12,182 nt of DNA from Oscillospiraceae bacterium (GCA_902802215.1 CADCLH010000108.1:1-12182); one strand, 5' to 3'. Shown: positions 1 to 7,945, numbered from the stretch's first letter. Made by a program: numbers and translations. The notes: generated by a model from the sequence alone, not told the origin.

Positions 1-30
1 AGCTTCATCGCCGGCGCGGTCAAGGGCTGA
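1..30 (+). CDS. C-terminal tail of an ABC sugar permease (partial)
   Basis: The first ten codons read SFIAGAVKG and a TGA stop. This closely resembles the end of the MalG-type permease further right in the window (TAGSVKG-stop). CUT1 inner-membrane permeases of the MalG type commonly end in such a G-x-x-K-G tail. The gene is therefore probably the last permease of a second ABC sugar importer lying upstream on the + strand, transcribed toward the GH3 gene. Only nine residues are visible, so the family call rests on the tail motif and on the GH3 neighbour. Confidence 0.55.
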   Translation, partial: SFIAGAVKG

Positions 31-54
31 TTCCAAACCGTCAAACACATCGGG

Positions 55-91
55 AAAAGGACCGTGCAAACCGAACGCGCACGGTTCTTTT
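55..91 (+). terminator. Hairpin between permease tail and GH3 gene
   Basis: AAAAGGACCGTGC (55-67) pairs with GCACGGTTCTTTT (79-91) with one G-U pair, leaving an 11-nt loop. The right arm ends in four T. It follows the permease stop by 24 nt and ends 25 nt before the GH3 start, too close for a separate promoter between them. It probably acts as a partial terminator or mRNA-end stabiliser, with GH3 expressed by readthrough. Confidence 0.6.
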
Positions 92-116
92 CCGCATTAT
101 CGCAGGAGGCGAATCC

Positions 117-2200
117 ATGGACCGCAAAACGGCAAGAGAAAAAGCGCAGGCCCTTGTGGCTCGCATGACCCTCGAGGAAAAGACGGCGCAGCTCCGCTAC
201 AACGCGCCCGCGATCGAGCGGCTGGGCGTGCCCGCCTACAACTGGTGGAACGAGGCGCTGCACGGCGTGGCGCGCGGCGGCACCGCCACCAGCTTCCCCC
301 AGGCCATCGGTCTGGCCGCCATGTTCGACGACGCCCTGCTGGAGCAGCTCGGCGACGTCGCCGCGACCGAGGGCCGGGCCAAGTACAACGCCCTGTCCCC
401 GCGAAGGGCGACCGCGACATCTACCACGGCCTGACCTTCTGGTCGCCGAACATCAACATCTTCCGCGACCCCCGCTGGGGCCGCGGGCATGAGACCTACG
501 GCGAGGACCCGTATCTGACCTCGCGCATGGGGCAGGCCTATGTCCGCGGCCTGCAAGGCCAGGGCGGGACCATGAAGGCCGCCGCCTGCGCCAAGCACTT
601 CGCCGTGCACAGCGGGCCGGAAGATCTGCGCCATCAGTTCGACGCCGTCGCGAGCCCGAAGGACATGGAGGAGACCTACCTGCCCGCCTTCGAGGATCTG
701 GTCCGGAAGGCCGGGGTCGAGGCCGTCATGGGCGCCTACAACCGCACCAACGGCGAGCCCTGCTGCGGCAGCAAAACGCTCCTGACCGATACCCTGCGCG
801 GCAAATGGGGCTTTGAGGGCCATGTCGTGTCCGACTGCTGGGCCATCCGCGACTTCCACACGGGCCACATGGTGACCTCCACGCCCGCCGAATCGGTTTC
901 GCTGGCCCTCCGCTCCGGCTGCGACGTCAACTGCGGCAATTCCTATTACCACCTGCTTGACGCCCTCTCTCAGGGTCTGATCACGGAGGAACAGATCACC
1001 GAGGCCGCCGTGCGCCTGTTCACGACGCGCTTTCTGCTCGGCCTCTTCGACGGCTCCGAGTACGACGACATCCCCTACACGGCAATCGAGTGCCCCGAGC
1101 ACCTGCGCCTTGCCCACGAGGCGGCGCTCGAAGCCTGCGTGCTGCTCAAAAACGACGGCCTGCTGCCGCTGAAGGCCGAGGGGACGCTCGGTGTGATCGG
1201 CCCGAACGCCAACAGCCGCGGCGCGCTGATCGGCAACTATTACGGCACCGCCTCCCGCTATGTCACGGTCCTCGAGGGCATCCAGGACCGCATGGCCGGA
1301 CATGGCCGCGTCCTCTATTCCGAGGGCTGCCACCTGTTCGCCGACCGCGTCGAGCCGCTGGCCCAGCCGGACGACCGCCTGGCCGAGGCCCTCGCCGTCG
1401 CGGAGAACAGCGACACGGTGATCCTCGTCCTCGGCTATGACGAGCGCCTCGAGGGCGAGGAACGCGACGAGGGGAACCACTGCGGCTCCGGCGACAAAGC
1501 GGACCTGCTCCTGCCCGCCCCGCAGCGAAAACTGCTGGACGCGGTGCTCGCCGTCGGCAAGCCGACGGTCGTGGTGCTCACGGCGGGCAGCGCCGTGGAC
1601 GTGTCTCAGGCGCAGGAGCGCGCCGACGCGATCCTGCTGGCCTGGTATCCGGGCGCGGGCGGCGGCAGCGCCGTGGCGGAGCTGCTCTTCGGCGACGTCT
1701 CGCCCTCGGGCAAGCTCCCCGTGACCTTCTACAAAAACGAGGCCCTGAACGAGCTTCCGGACTTCACGGACTACCGCATGGCGGGCCGGACCTACCGCTA
1801 CTATACCGGCGCGCCGCTCTACCCCTTCGGCTACGGCCTGAGCTACGCGGACATGGAGCTGAGCGAGCTTTCCGCGACCCGCGAGCGCGCGAAGCTGACG
1901 GTACAAAACAAGAGCGCCTTCGCCGCCGGGGAGGTCGTGCAGCTCTATATCAGGGACGAGGGCTCGGCCGACGCGCCGACGAATCCTGTCCTCTGCGGCT
2001 TTCTGCGCCTGCGCCTCGAGCCGGGGGAGACGAGGCTCGTCTCGGTCCCCATCGACCCGCGGGCCTTCACCGTGGTCACTCCCTCGGGCGAGCGCGTCCC
2101 CGGCAGCGGACGCTGGACCCTGTACGCGGGCTTCGGCCAGCCCGACGCCCGCACCGCCGAACTGACGGGCCGGACCTGCCTCAGCACGGAGATCGAATAA
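117..2200 (+). CDS. Glycoside hydrolase family 3 beta-glucosidase/beta-xylosidase, frameshifted
   Basis: The protein should be about 694 residues and hydrolyses non-reducing-end beta-linked glucose or xylose from oligosaccharides. No signal peptide is visible, so it is probably cytoplasmic. The start is ATG at 117 behind AGGAGG. The N-terminal part has LGVPAYNWWNEALHGVA. The second part has GLTFWSPNINIFRDPRWGRG, KHFAVHSGPE, and VVSDCWAI with the nucleophile Asp encoded at 833-835. The C-terminal half has the LEGEE acid/base region and a fibronectin-III-like end (QLYIRDE to the C-terminus). The reading frame changes near 396-403, in TCCCCGCGAAG: the first frame runs to a stop at 434, and the second continues as AKGDRDIYHG to 2200. 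One missing base or two extra bases would explain it. The motif pattern resembles the xylosidase-like GH3 branch, but substrate cannot be read from sequence alone. Confidence 0.88.
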
Positions 2201-2209
2201 TACCTAAGA

Positions 2210-2251
2210 AGCAAAACAGGGCGGGGCCTGATGGCCCCGCCCTGTTTTGCT
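2210..2251. terminator. Bidirectional terminator between convergent GH3 and GH5
   Basis: A perfect 19-bp inverted repeat (2210-2228 with 2233-2251) around a TGAT loop. The arms start AGCAAAACAGGG and end CCCTGTTTTGCT, giving T-rich tails on both strands. It sits between the GH3 stop (2198-2200) and the GH5 stop (2266-2268), so it can end both convergent transcripts. Confidence 0.93.
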
Positions 2252-2265
2252 TTGGCAGGATCGCT

Positions 2266-3170
2266 TTACAGCAGCGTCAGCAGCTCGTCCCGCACGCCGT
2301 CGAGACGCGCGTCGCTCAGACCGAAGTCCATCTGCTTGTAGCTCCACACGGCGCGGGAGACCCCGTGCCGCTCCAGCACGGCGTGGAGCGCGCGGAACCA
2401 CTTGAGCGCCTCCTCGGGCGGCACGACGTCGATGACGCCGTATTCGCCGCAGTAGAGCTCCGCGCCCTCCCGTCCGAAACGCCGCAATCTTCGGCGCTGA
2501 TCCCGCGCCTGTCTTTCAGGCTCTCCATCCAGTACGCGCCCTGGTGGGTGAATTCAATCGGCTCGTAGCAGTGAAAGTTGTAGAGCACCCGCTCGTCCTG
2601 CGGCGCGTCCAGCGCCTCCAGGGTCTTTGCGCTGTTGTGGTGGTAGCTGCCGAGCAGGATGACCGTCTGCGGCGCCAGCGCGCGGATGCGGCGGATGCAT
2701 TCGGCGCTGATGCGCTTCCACGCCGGAAGAAAGGTTTCCTCCGTCACCTCGTTGAGAAGCTCGAAGGCGACGCGCTCAAACATGGCGCCGTAGCGCGCGG
2801 CGAAGCATTCCCAGACCGCGTAGAAGAAGGCCTGGTATTTTTCGCTGGCAAAAAACCCTTCTTCGCCCTCGGCGGCGTCGAAGGAGAAGCCCTGTGTCTT
2901 GTGCAGGTCCAGCACGGCGCGCAGGCCGTACCTCTCACACAGCGCCAGCGCGCGGTCGATGCGGCGCAGGCCGTCCTCCTTCATCGACCCGTCCTCGTTC
3001 TGGATGACGTTGTAGTCGATGGGGAGGCGCACATGATCGAAGCCCCAGCGGGCGATCCGCTCGAAATCCGGCTCCGTAATGAAGCCGTCCAGCCGCTCGG
3101 CGCTGTAGTCGCACTGGCTCATCCAGCCGCCCAGGTTCACGCCGCGGTAAAAGCCCAGTTCCTTTAGCAT
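2266..3170 (-). CDS. Glycoside hydrolase family 5 beta-glucanase/beta-glucosidase, frameshifted
   Basis: A retaining GH5 (TIM-barrel) enzyme for beta-glucans or beta-glucosides. It starts at ATG 3170 behind AAAGGA and has no signal peptide, suggesting cytoplasmic action on imported oligosaccharides. Visible motifs are RGVNLGGWMSQCDY (about 9-22), VRLPIDY (47-53), the acid/base Glu in FELLNEV (E141) and YNFHCYEP (197-204). After a frame change, LYCGEYGVID carries the nucleophile Glu, followed by WSYKQMDFGLSD and the stop. The first frame carries about 230 sensible residues, then becomes Arg/Ser-rich. The second frame becomes sensible at LRRFGREGAELYCG. The switch lies at about 2474-2492. The loop between THQGAYW and LYCGEYG looks shorter than I expect for such enzymes, so more than a single base may be missing. 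A strong hairpin separates it from the permease operon. The GH5 subfamily is not determined. Confidence 0.85.
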
Positions 3171-3190
3171 ATCAGATGTTCCTTTCTCTT

Positions 3191-3222
3191 AAAAACCACC
3201 CCATGAAGGCATGGGGTGGTTT
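3191..3222 (-). terminator. Rho-independent terminator after the permease operon
   Basis: AAACCACCCCATG (3193-3205) pairs perfectly with CATGGGGTGGTTT (3210-3222) around AAGG. Read on the - strand, the stem is followed by a run of five T (A-run at 3191-3195). It follows the MalG-type permease stop and precedes the GH5 ribosome site. GH5 is therefore transcribed mainly by readthrough or from a promoter I cannot see. Confidence 0.9.
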
Positions 3223-3238
3223 CGTGTTTTCGTGAGGC

Positions 3239-4067
3239 TCAGCCCTTGACGGAGCCGGCGGTGACGCCCTTGATGATGGACTTGGAGAGGATGATGTACA
3301 CGACCATGACCGGCAGGATGGCCAGCAGGATGAACATGTACACCTTGCCCATGTCGAACTTGGAGTAGTCCGCGCTTCTGAGCTGGGCGATCATGATGGG
3401 GACGGTCTTCTTCTCGGCCTTGTCCAGCAGCAGGGCGGGAATGAAGTAGTTGTTCCAGCTCGAGACGAAGGAGAAGATCATCTGCACGGCGATGGCGGGC
3501 TTCATGATGGGCAGCACGATGCGGTTGAAGGTGCGGAACTCGCCCGAGCCGTCCATGCGCGCGGCCTCGACCATCTCCATGGGCAGCACGCTCTCGAGAT
3601 ACTGCTTCATGTAGAAGAAGACGACGGGAGCGGCGATGCTCGGCAGGATCAGCGGGATGTAGCTGTTGGTCAGATGGAACTTGTAGACCAGCTGGATGAA
3701 GCCGACGGCCGAGACCTGAGGCGGGATCATCATGACGGCCATGATGAAGTAGAAGGCGAACTTCTTGAGCCGGAAGGTGTACACATGGATGCCGTAGGCG
3801 GTCAGCGCCGAGAAGTAGGTGGTCAGGATCGCCGAGCAGGCGGCGATGAAGAAGCTGTTGAGCATGCCGCGGGGGATGTTGATGGAGGCGTCGGTCCAGG
3901 CGTTTTTCAGGTTGACGAAGAAGTTGTTCTTCGGCAGGAGGGTAAAGCCCGCCTGCAGCTGGGAATTGGAGCGCACACAGGGCGGAGAGGAAGATCAGGA
4001 TCGTGTAGACCACGACGCGGGCGATGATCAGATGGACCCGGCCCCGGGTGTTTTCGGAGTTTTTCAT
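3239..4067 (-). CDS. ABC sugar transporter permease, MalG type (CUT1), frameshifted with truncated TM1
   Basis: Inner-membrane subunit of a carbohydrate importer, partner of the MalF-type permease just upstream (12-nt gap). It starts at ATG 4067 behind AAGGAGGG. The first frame encodes a basic N-terminus and the start of a membrane helix (about 31 residues, ending LIFLSALC). The rest lies in another frame from about 3976: RSNSQLQAGFTLLP, several helices, the EAARMDG coupling motif for the ATPase (about 167 residues in), and the family tail SVKG. The switch is at about 3971-3982. Family members usually continue the first helix for roughly 12 more residues before the RS-polar segment. That stretch is absent, so about 35 nt may be lost together with the frame. 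If real, the membrane topology would be damaged. Confidence 0.85.
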
Positions 4068-4079
4068 GGTTTTCCCTCC

Positions 4080-5018
4080 TTACTGCCTGTACTGCTTGGA
4101 CAGCATGTTGTAAACGAACAGGCTGAGCCCCGCCGAGACGATGAACAGCACCACGCTCACCGCGCCGGCCATACCGTAGTTTTTGCTGGTGCCGAGGTAG
4201 TTGTTCAGATACATGACCATGGTCATGCTCGCGCGGTCGGGCGTGCCCTTGCCGTTGGTCAGGACCTGCGGCACGTCGAACATCTGCAGGCCGCCGATCA
4301 TCGCGGTGATGATCGTGTAGACCAGGATCGGCGCGAGCAGGGGAAGCGTGACGCGGAAGAAGACCTGCAGGGAGTTGGCGCCGTCGATCTCGGCTGCCTC
4401 GAACATGTTCTGGTCGATGCCCTGGATGCCGGCCATCAGCAGGATCGTCGTGTTGCCGAACCACATCAAAAAGTTCATCAGGCTGATCAGGATGCGGACG
4501 GAGACCTTCAAGCCGAGGAAGTTGACGCTTTTGTCGACGATACCGTGGGCCAGCAGCACCTGGTTGATCGGGCCGACCGGGGAGAACAGGGTGAAGAACA
4601 GCATCGAGAAGGCGGCCGCCATGATGAGGTTCGGCATGTAGATGACCGTCTTGAAGAACTGCTGGCCCTTGATGTTCAGCCGGTAGCTGGTGAAGAACAC
4701 CGCCAGCAGCAGCGCGACGATGATCTGCGGCACGGCGCCCATCAGCCAGAGGACGATCGTGTTGCCGAAGTACTTGAGCATGCCGATCGAGCCGGTCTTG
4801 TCCGGGCTGAAGAGGCTGACATAGTTCTTGAGCCCGACAAAGTTGGGCCCGATCTGCTTGAGGCCGCTGCGGTAGTTTTCAAAGAAGCTGTTGTAGATGG
4901 TCATGATCTGGGGCGTCAGCGTGAAAATGATGTAGGTGACGAAGAAAGGCAGGATAAAGATATAGCCCCATTTTGCGTAGTTTACGCCTTTCCTCTTCGG
5001 CTGCAATCTCTTGTCCAT
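4080..5018 (-). CDS. ABC sugar transporter permease, MalF type (CUT1)
   Basis: Intact 312-residue membrane subunit of the sugar importer. The start is ATG at 5018, with GGAGGG seven nt upstream; an in-frame TTG at 5045 lies ahead of that ribosome site and is not the start. A basic N-terminus (DKRLQPKRKG) precedes the first helix (about residues 19-37, FILPFFVTYIIF). Further hydrophobic segments follow, then the EAAEIDGANS coupling motif near residue 207 with LPLLAPILVY behind it, and a last helix before QYRQ. It pairs with the MalG-type permease downstream. No ATPase gene lies in the window; CUT1 systems often share an unlinked MsmK/MsiK-type ATPase, which is family knowledge and not seen here. 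Confidence 0.95.
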   Translation of the reverse strand: MDKRLQPKRKGVNYAKWGYIFILPFFVTYIIFTLTPQIMTIYNSFFENYRSGLKQIGPNFVGLKNYVSLFSPDKTGSIGMLKYFGNTIVLWLMGAVPQIIVALLLAVFFTSYRLNIKGQQFFKTVIYMPNLIMAAAFSMLFFTLFSPVGPINQVLLAHGIVDKSVNFLGLKVSVRILISLMNFLMWFGNTTILLMAGIQGIDQNMFEAAEIDGANSLQVFFRVTLPLLAPILVYTIITAMIGGLQMFDVPQVLTNGKGTPDRASMTMVMYLNNYLGTSKNYGMAGAVSVVLFIVSAGLSLFVYNMLSKQYRQ

Positions 5019-5043
5019 CGAAAATCCCTCCGGCAAATGATAC

Positions 5044-5093
5044 AAAAAGCGCTTCCCGGCGCACCGAAACGCGGCCGATGCGCCCGGAAGTGC
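5044..5093 (-). terminator. Intercistronic terminator-like hairpin before MalF-type permease
   Basis: On the - strand a long stem forms between 5076-5093 and 5049-5066 (15 of 18 Watson-Crick pairs plus one G-U), followed directly by TTTTTG. This has the shape of a rho-independent terminator. Only about 30 nt remain to the permease start, so permease mRNA must read through it. It would make the binding protein more abundant than the permeases. Confidence 0.65.
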
Positions 5094-5110
5094 CTTTTGT
5101 CCTTTATGAA

Positions 5111-5143
5111 GCCTGAGGCAAGACAGTTTGCCTTGCCTCAGGC
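5111..5143 (-). terminator. Stem-loop after sugar-binding protein gene
   Basis: GCCTGAGGCAAG (5111-5122) is perfectly complementary to CTTGCCTCAGGC (5132-5143), with a 9-nt loop. No T-run follows on the - strand, so it is more likely a 3'-end-protecting or processing hairpin than a stand-alone terminator. It is the first of two tandem stems between the binding protein and the permeases. Confidence 0.6.
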
Positions 5144-5183
5144 CGTGTGTGTCTGTGCGTTTTCAGCTTTGCGAGCGCTCAGC

Positions 5184-6520
5184 TCACGGGGTGACGACGT
5201 CGGGGTACTTCTCGTTGATGTCCTTGTAGAAGTTGTTCAGAGCGGTGTCCTTGTCAACCAGACCCTGGAAGTACTCCTGGAGCTTGTTCTGCAGACCCTC
5301 GTTGCAGGCCTGATCGTAGATGGTGTGGTTCTCCCAGACGATGTTGTCGGTCATGGCGGAGAACACGGCCACGTCGTTCTGACCACCCAGGAAAGCGGAG
5401 CCGTAGTTGGGATCCTCGGCGAACTTGGCGTTGACAGCCTTGTTGTTGGAGAACTGGGCCTCGTTGGCGACGAGCGCGGTGCAGACTTCCTCGTTGTTGA
5501 TGAAGGTGTTCATGATGTCGGCCACGATGTCGGCGTTATCGGTGCCGGCGGGCGCCATCAGCCAGGTGCCGCCCCAGAAGTGAGCAGCGGGGCCTTCGCA
5601 GATGGCCCAGTCGCCGGAGCAGCCCTTCTCGGGATCCTGCGCGTTGCCCATGCAGAAGTTGAAGTACCAGGCGGGGCCGAAGAAGCACATGGTCTTGCCG
5701 TCAACATCTGGTCGTTCTTGGGCTGGTCCCAGATGCCGGAGTTGGCCAGGGTGTACCCGTTCTCGACGAACTTCTCGGTCTGGGCGATCCAGGCCAGGAT
5801 CATCGGGTCGAACTGGAGCTCGTTGTTCTCGTTGACCCAGGGGGAGGTGCAGTTGTTGGAGAAGGGACGGTAGGTCTCGGCGAAGGAGGCGGTCATGTAG
5901 TAGCCCTTGGCCTTGGCGTCGGCGGCGACAGCCTCGAACTTCTCCCAGCTGTCGAGCTTGGCCTGGACCTCGGCGGGATCATCGGTGCCGAGCACGTCCT
6001 TGGCGATGGAGCGGCGGTAGATCAGAGCGGAGGGGCAGCACTGGAAGGAGACGCCCTTGACAACGCCGTCGGCGTCGGAGGCAGCCTGCACGGTGTAGCC
6101 GTAGGTGTTGGAGAAATCGGTCACGCCCATGGCGGTGATGTCCTGGGTGAACTCAGAGTCGGCGTACTTCTGGATGTAGTCGGCCTCGGCCAGGAACATG
6201 TCGACCTTGTCGTCGGTGGAGGCGTTGGCCTGGTTCAGCAGAGCGGTGTCCAGCTTGTCCTGATAGGCGTTGTTGTCGCTCGGGGTGATGATCCAGTTGA
6301 CGGTGTAGCCTTCGGGAACGGTGTAGTACTTCTCGAAGAAGCCCTTGAACTCCTCGTTCCAGGCATAGATGTTGATGGTCTTGCCTTCGGTGGCAGCGGG
6401 CTCGGCGGCGGCGGGGGCGGCGGCAGGCTCGGCGGCGGGAGCGGGAGCCGCGGACTGGCCGCAGGCGCACAGAGCAAGCACCATCACCAGAGCCAGAAGC
6501 ATTGCGATGATCTTTTTCAT
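5184..6520 (-). CDS. ABC sugar-binding lipoprotein (CUT1 solute-binding protein), frameshifted
   Basis: Extracellular substrate-capture subunit of the importer. It starts at ATG 6520 behind AGGAGG. Residues 1-20 are a lipoprotein signal: KK, a hydrophobic core, and the lipobox LCAC with Cys20 as the anchor. An Ala/Pro/Glu-rich tether follows (about 22-46), then the mature domain from KTINIYAWNEEF. The second half has FGPAWYFNFCMGN, WAICEGPAAHFWGGTW and AFLGGQND, and ends EKYPDVVTP. The frame changes near 5697-5708 (DQM in one frame, VDGKTMCFFG in the next). One missing base would restore it, though a slightly longer loss is possible. Cellobiose or cello-oligosaccharide as ligand is inferred from the neighbouring phosphorylase. 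Confidence 0.88.
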
Positions 6521-6551
6521 TTTTGGTTCCTCCTAAAAAGATTTGTGTGAT

Positions 6552-6579
6552 TTTATATTCTGCGGGCTTTGCCCGCCAA
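6552..6579 (-). promoter_or_regulatory. Small hairpin and weak candidate promoter before binding-protein gene
   Basis: GCGGGC (6562-6567) and GCCCGC (6571-6576) form a six-pair hairpin with a TTT loop, just after the lacI stop. On the - strand a TTGGCG (6574-6579) and TATAAA (6552-6557) lie 16 nt apart, resembling -35 and -10 boxes, with the hairpin in the spacer. It may be an internal promoter for the transport genes or only an intercistronic stem. No lacI-type operator is visible here. Confidence 0.35.
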
Positions 6580-7596
6580 TCACCGGGTTTCGGTCAGCTG
6601 TCTGACCGAGCCGCCCTCCTGCAGCGAGCCTCTGACGACCACGCGGTCCAGGATCGCGGTGCGCGGATGCTCGATCAGCCCGATCAGGCCGGACGCGGCG
6701 GCGGCGCCCATTCCGGCGGTGTCCTGCCGCCAGGTGGTCAGCACGGGGCTGACGATGCGGGAGAGGGGAATGCCGTCATAGCCGACGGCGGAGATGTCCT
6801 CCGGGATGCGGAGCCCGGCCTCCGTGACGGCGTTGAGGCCGCCGATGTAGGAGTAGTCGTCGGGGAAGAAGATGCAGGTCGGCTTTTCCGGCTGCGCGAG
6901 CAGCTCCTTCGTGATCCGGCAGCAGCCCTGCGGATCGTGGAACACGCCCTCGCGGACCCATTCGTCCCGGACCGGGATGTCCAGGGCCTCGCAGGCCCGG
7001 TAGAAGCCGGCCAGACGGTTGAGCGTGACCGTCGTTTTCTCGCCGTGGATCAGGGCCAGACGCCGGTGCCCTCTGGAGGCCGCGTAGCGGACCAGCGCTT
7101 CCATACCGCGCGTGTTGTCGGAGACGACCGCGATGTGATTGTTGAACACATGGTCGATGGTGACCACCGGCAGCTCGGAGTTGACCAGCTCCGTCACCAT
7201 GGGGTCCGTGAAATCCGCCGAGGCGATGACCACGCCGTCGACCCCGCGGTAGCGGCAATGCTGCAAATAGGTGGAAGCGCGGCTGCCGAAATTGTTGATA
7301 AAGGTAATGTCGTAGTTGCTGCGCTCGGCCTCTCTGCGGATCCCGTCCAGCACCGCCGAGAAGAACTCGTGCGCGAGACCGCCGTGCATGGGATCGACAA
7401 AGAGGACGCCGAGGTTGTAGGTGCGCTTGGTCTTCAGCGCCCGGGCTGCGGCGTTGGTCATGTAGCCCATCTCCTCCGCCGTGCGGAGGATGCGGCCCCG
7501 GGTCTCTTCCCCGATGTCGAGCTGACCGTTGAGCGCCTTGCTCACCGTGGCGATCGAGACACCGCAGCGATGTGCAATGTCCTTCATGGAGACCAC
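6580..7596 (-). CDS. LacI-family transcriptional repressor
   Basis: A 338-residue regulator. The N-terminal helix-turn-helix is MKDIAHRCGVSIATVSKALNG, followed by the hinge region ARALKTKRTYNLGVLF. The periplasmic-binding-protein-like sensor domain fills the rest, with DGVVIAS, VSDNTRGMEALV, FFPDDYSYIGGL and a typical ending. The GTG at 7596 is chosen because GAGGTG lies 8 nt upstream; ATG at 7587 is 17 nt away and less likely. It is the first gene of the - strand transport cluster and is divergent from the cellobiose phosphorylase. An operator-like motif occurs both in its own promoter and in the phosphorylase promoter, so it probably represses both and is released by a sugar or sugar phosphate. 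The inducer is not known. Confidence 0.93.
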   Translation of the reverse strand: MVSMKDIAHRCGVSIATVSKALNGQLDIGEETRGRILRTAEEMGYMTNAAARALKTKRTYNLGVLFVDPMHGGLAHEFFSAVLDGIRREAERSNYDITFINNFGSRASTYLQHCRYRGVDGVVIASADFTDPMVTELVNSELPVVTIDHVFNNHIAVVSDNTRGMEALVRYAASRGHRRLALIHGEKTTVTLNRLAGFYRACEALDIPVRDEWVREGVFHDPQGCCRITKELLAQPEKPTCIFFPDDYSYIGGLNAVTEAGLRIPEDISAVGYDGIPLSRIVSPVLTTWRQDTAGMGAAAASGLIGLIEHPRTAILDRVVVRGSLQEGGSVRQLTETR

Positions 7597-7611
7597 GGGA
7601 TCAACACCTCA

Positions 7612-7625
7612 CTTAATCGTTTACG
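7612..7625 (-). promoter_or_regulatory. Putative LacI-family operator in lacI promoter
   Basis: CTTAATCGTTTACG is an imperfect palindrome about a central CG, as in LacI/PurR/CcpA-type operators. Its complement nearly equals the site before the phosphorylase gene (13 of 14 positions). It lies between the -10 box and the ribosome site of lacI, where a bound repressor would block transcription, so autoregulation is likely. Confidence 0.7.
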
Positions 7626-7632
7626 TGAACAG

Positions 7633-7661
7633 AATGTAACGCATTTTGCGAAAGAATGCAA
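7633..7661 (-). promoter_or_regulatory. Promoter of lacI and transport operon
   Basis: On the - strand TTGCAT (7656-7661) and TACATT (7633-7638) are separated by 17 nt, a moderate sigma-A promoter. The putative operator is just downstream and the lacI GTG start is 36 nt beyond the -10 box. Confidence 0.55.
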
Positions 7662-7945
7662 GTCCTTTTTTTCGTTATTTTTGCCGCGGATCATTATTTG
7701 TAAAAAATGCACAGAAAGGGCGCTGGTTTTTTGTGGATTGTTGATAGCTGCGGATACCCCCCTGATAAAAGGGGGAAAAGAAACAGCTGGAAATAGTTTC
7801 TCATTATTTAATATTGAAAGAAAAACACGGGAAAATGCAGCCGAAACCTTCCTGCCGTACGCTCCGGCTCATCTGCGGGCAGCAGCCGGAAACGGGTCCC
7901 CGAGGCCGGGCCGGGAAAAAAGCTCGTGAGAATTGAAAAAGCCTC

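Noticed and set aside
396..403. Programmed ribosomal frameshifting in GH3 and the other split genes
   Set aside because: No slippery heptamer with a downstream pseudoknot is apparent, these families are not known for recoding, and two of the breaks appear to lack protein segments.
236..1906. Long open frame on the - strand opposite the GH3 gene
   Set aside because: It is a shadow of GC-rich codon third positions, with an Arg/Ala/Val/Gly-rich product and no family motif, while the + strand has clear GH3 motifs.
5019..5045. TTG at 5045 as start of the MalF-type permease
   Set aside because: The GGAGGG ribosome site lies downstream of it and is correctly spaced for ATG 5018.
3819..5873. 684-codon open frame on the + strand opposite the transport genes
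   Set aside because: The product is rich in His, Asp, Glu and Val without domains and runs across several genes and terminators of the - strand operon.
6396..6460. Ala/Pro/Glu-rich repeat in the binding protein as a tandem-repeat element
   Set aside because: It is the usual flexible tether after a lipoprotein signal, not a separate repeat.
7740..7920. Riboswitch or small RNA gene in the lacI/phosphorylase gap
   Set aside because: The inverted repeats are short and lack a T-run terminator or any riboswitch signature that I recognise, and the region lies upstream of the likely phosphorylase transcription start.
6523..7929. Long + strand open frame across lacI and the intergenic region
   Set aside because: It lies opposite a convincing LacI repressor and has no recognisable motif or ribosome site.
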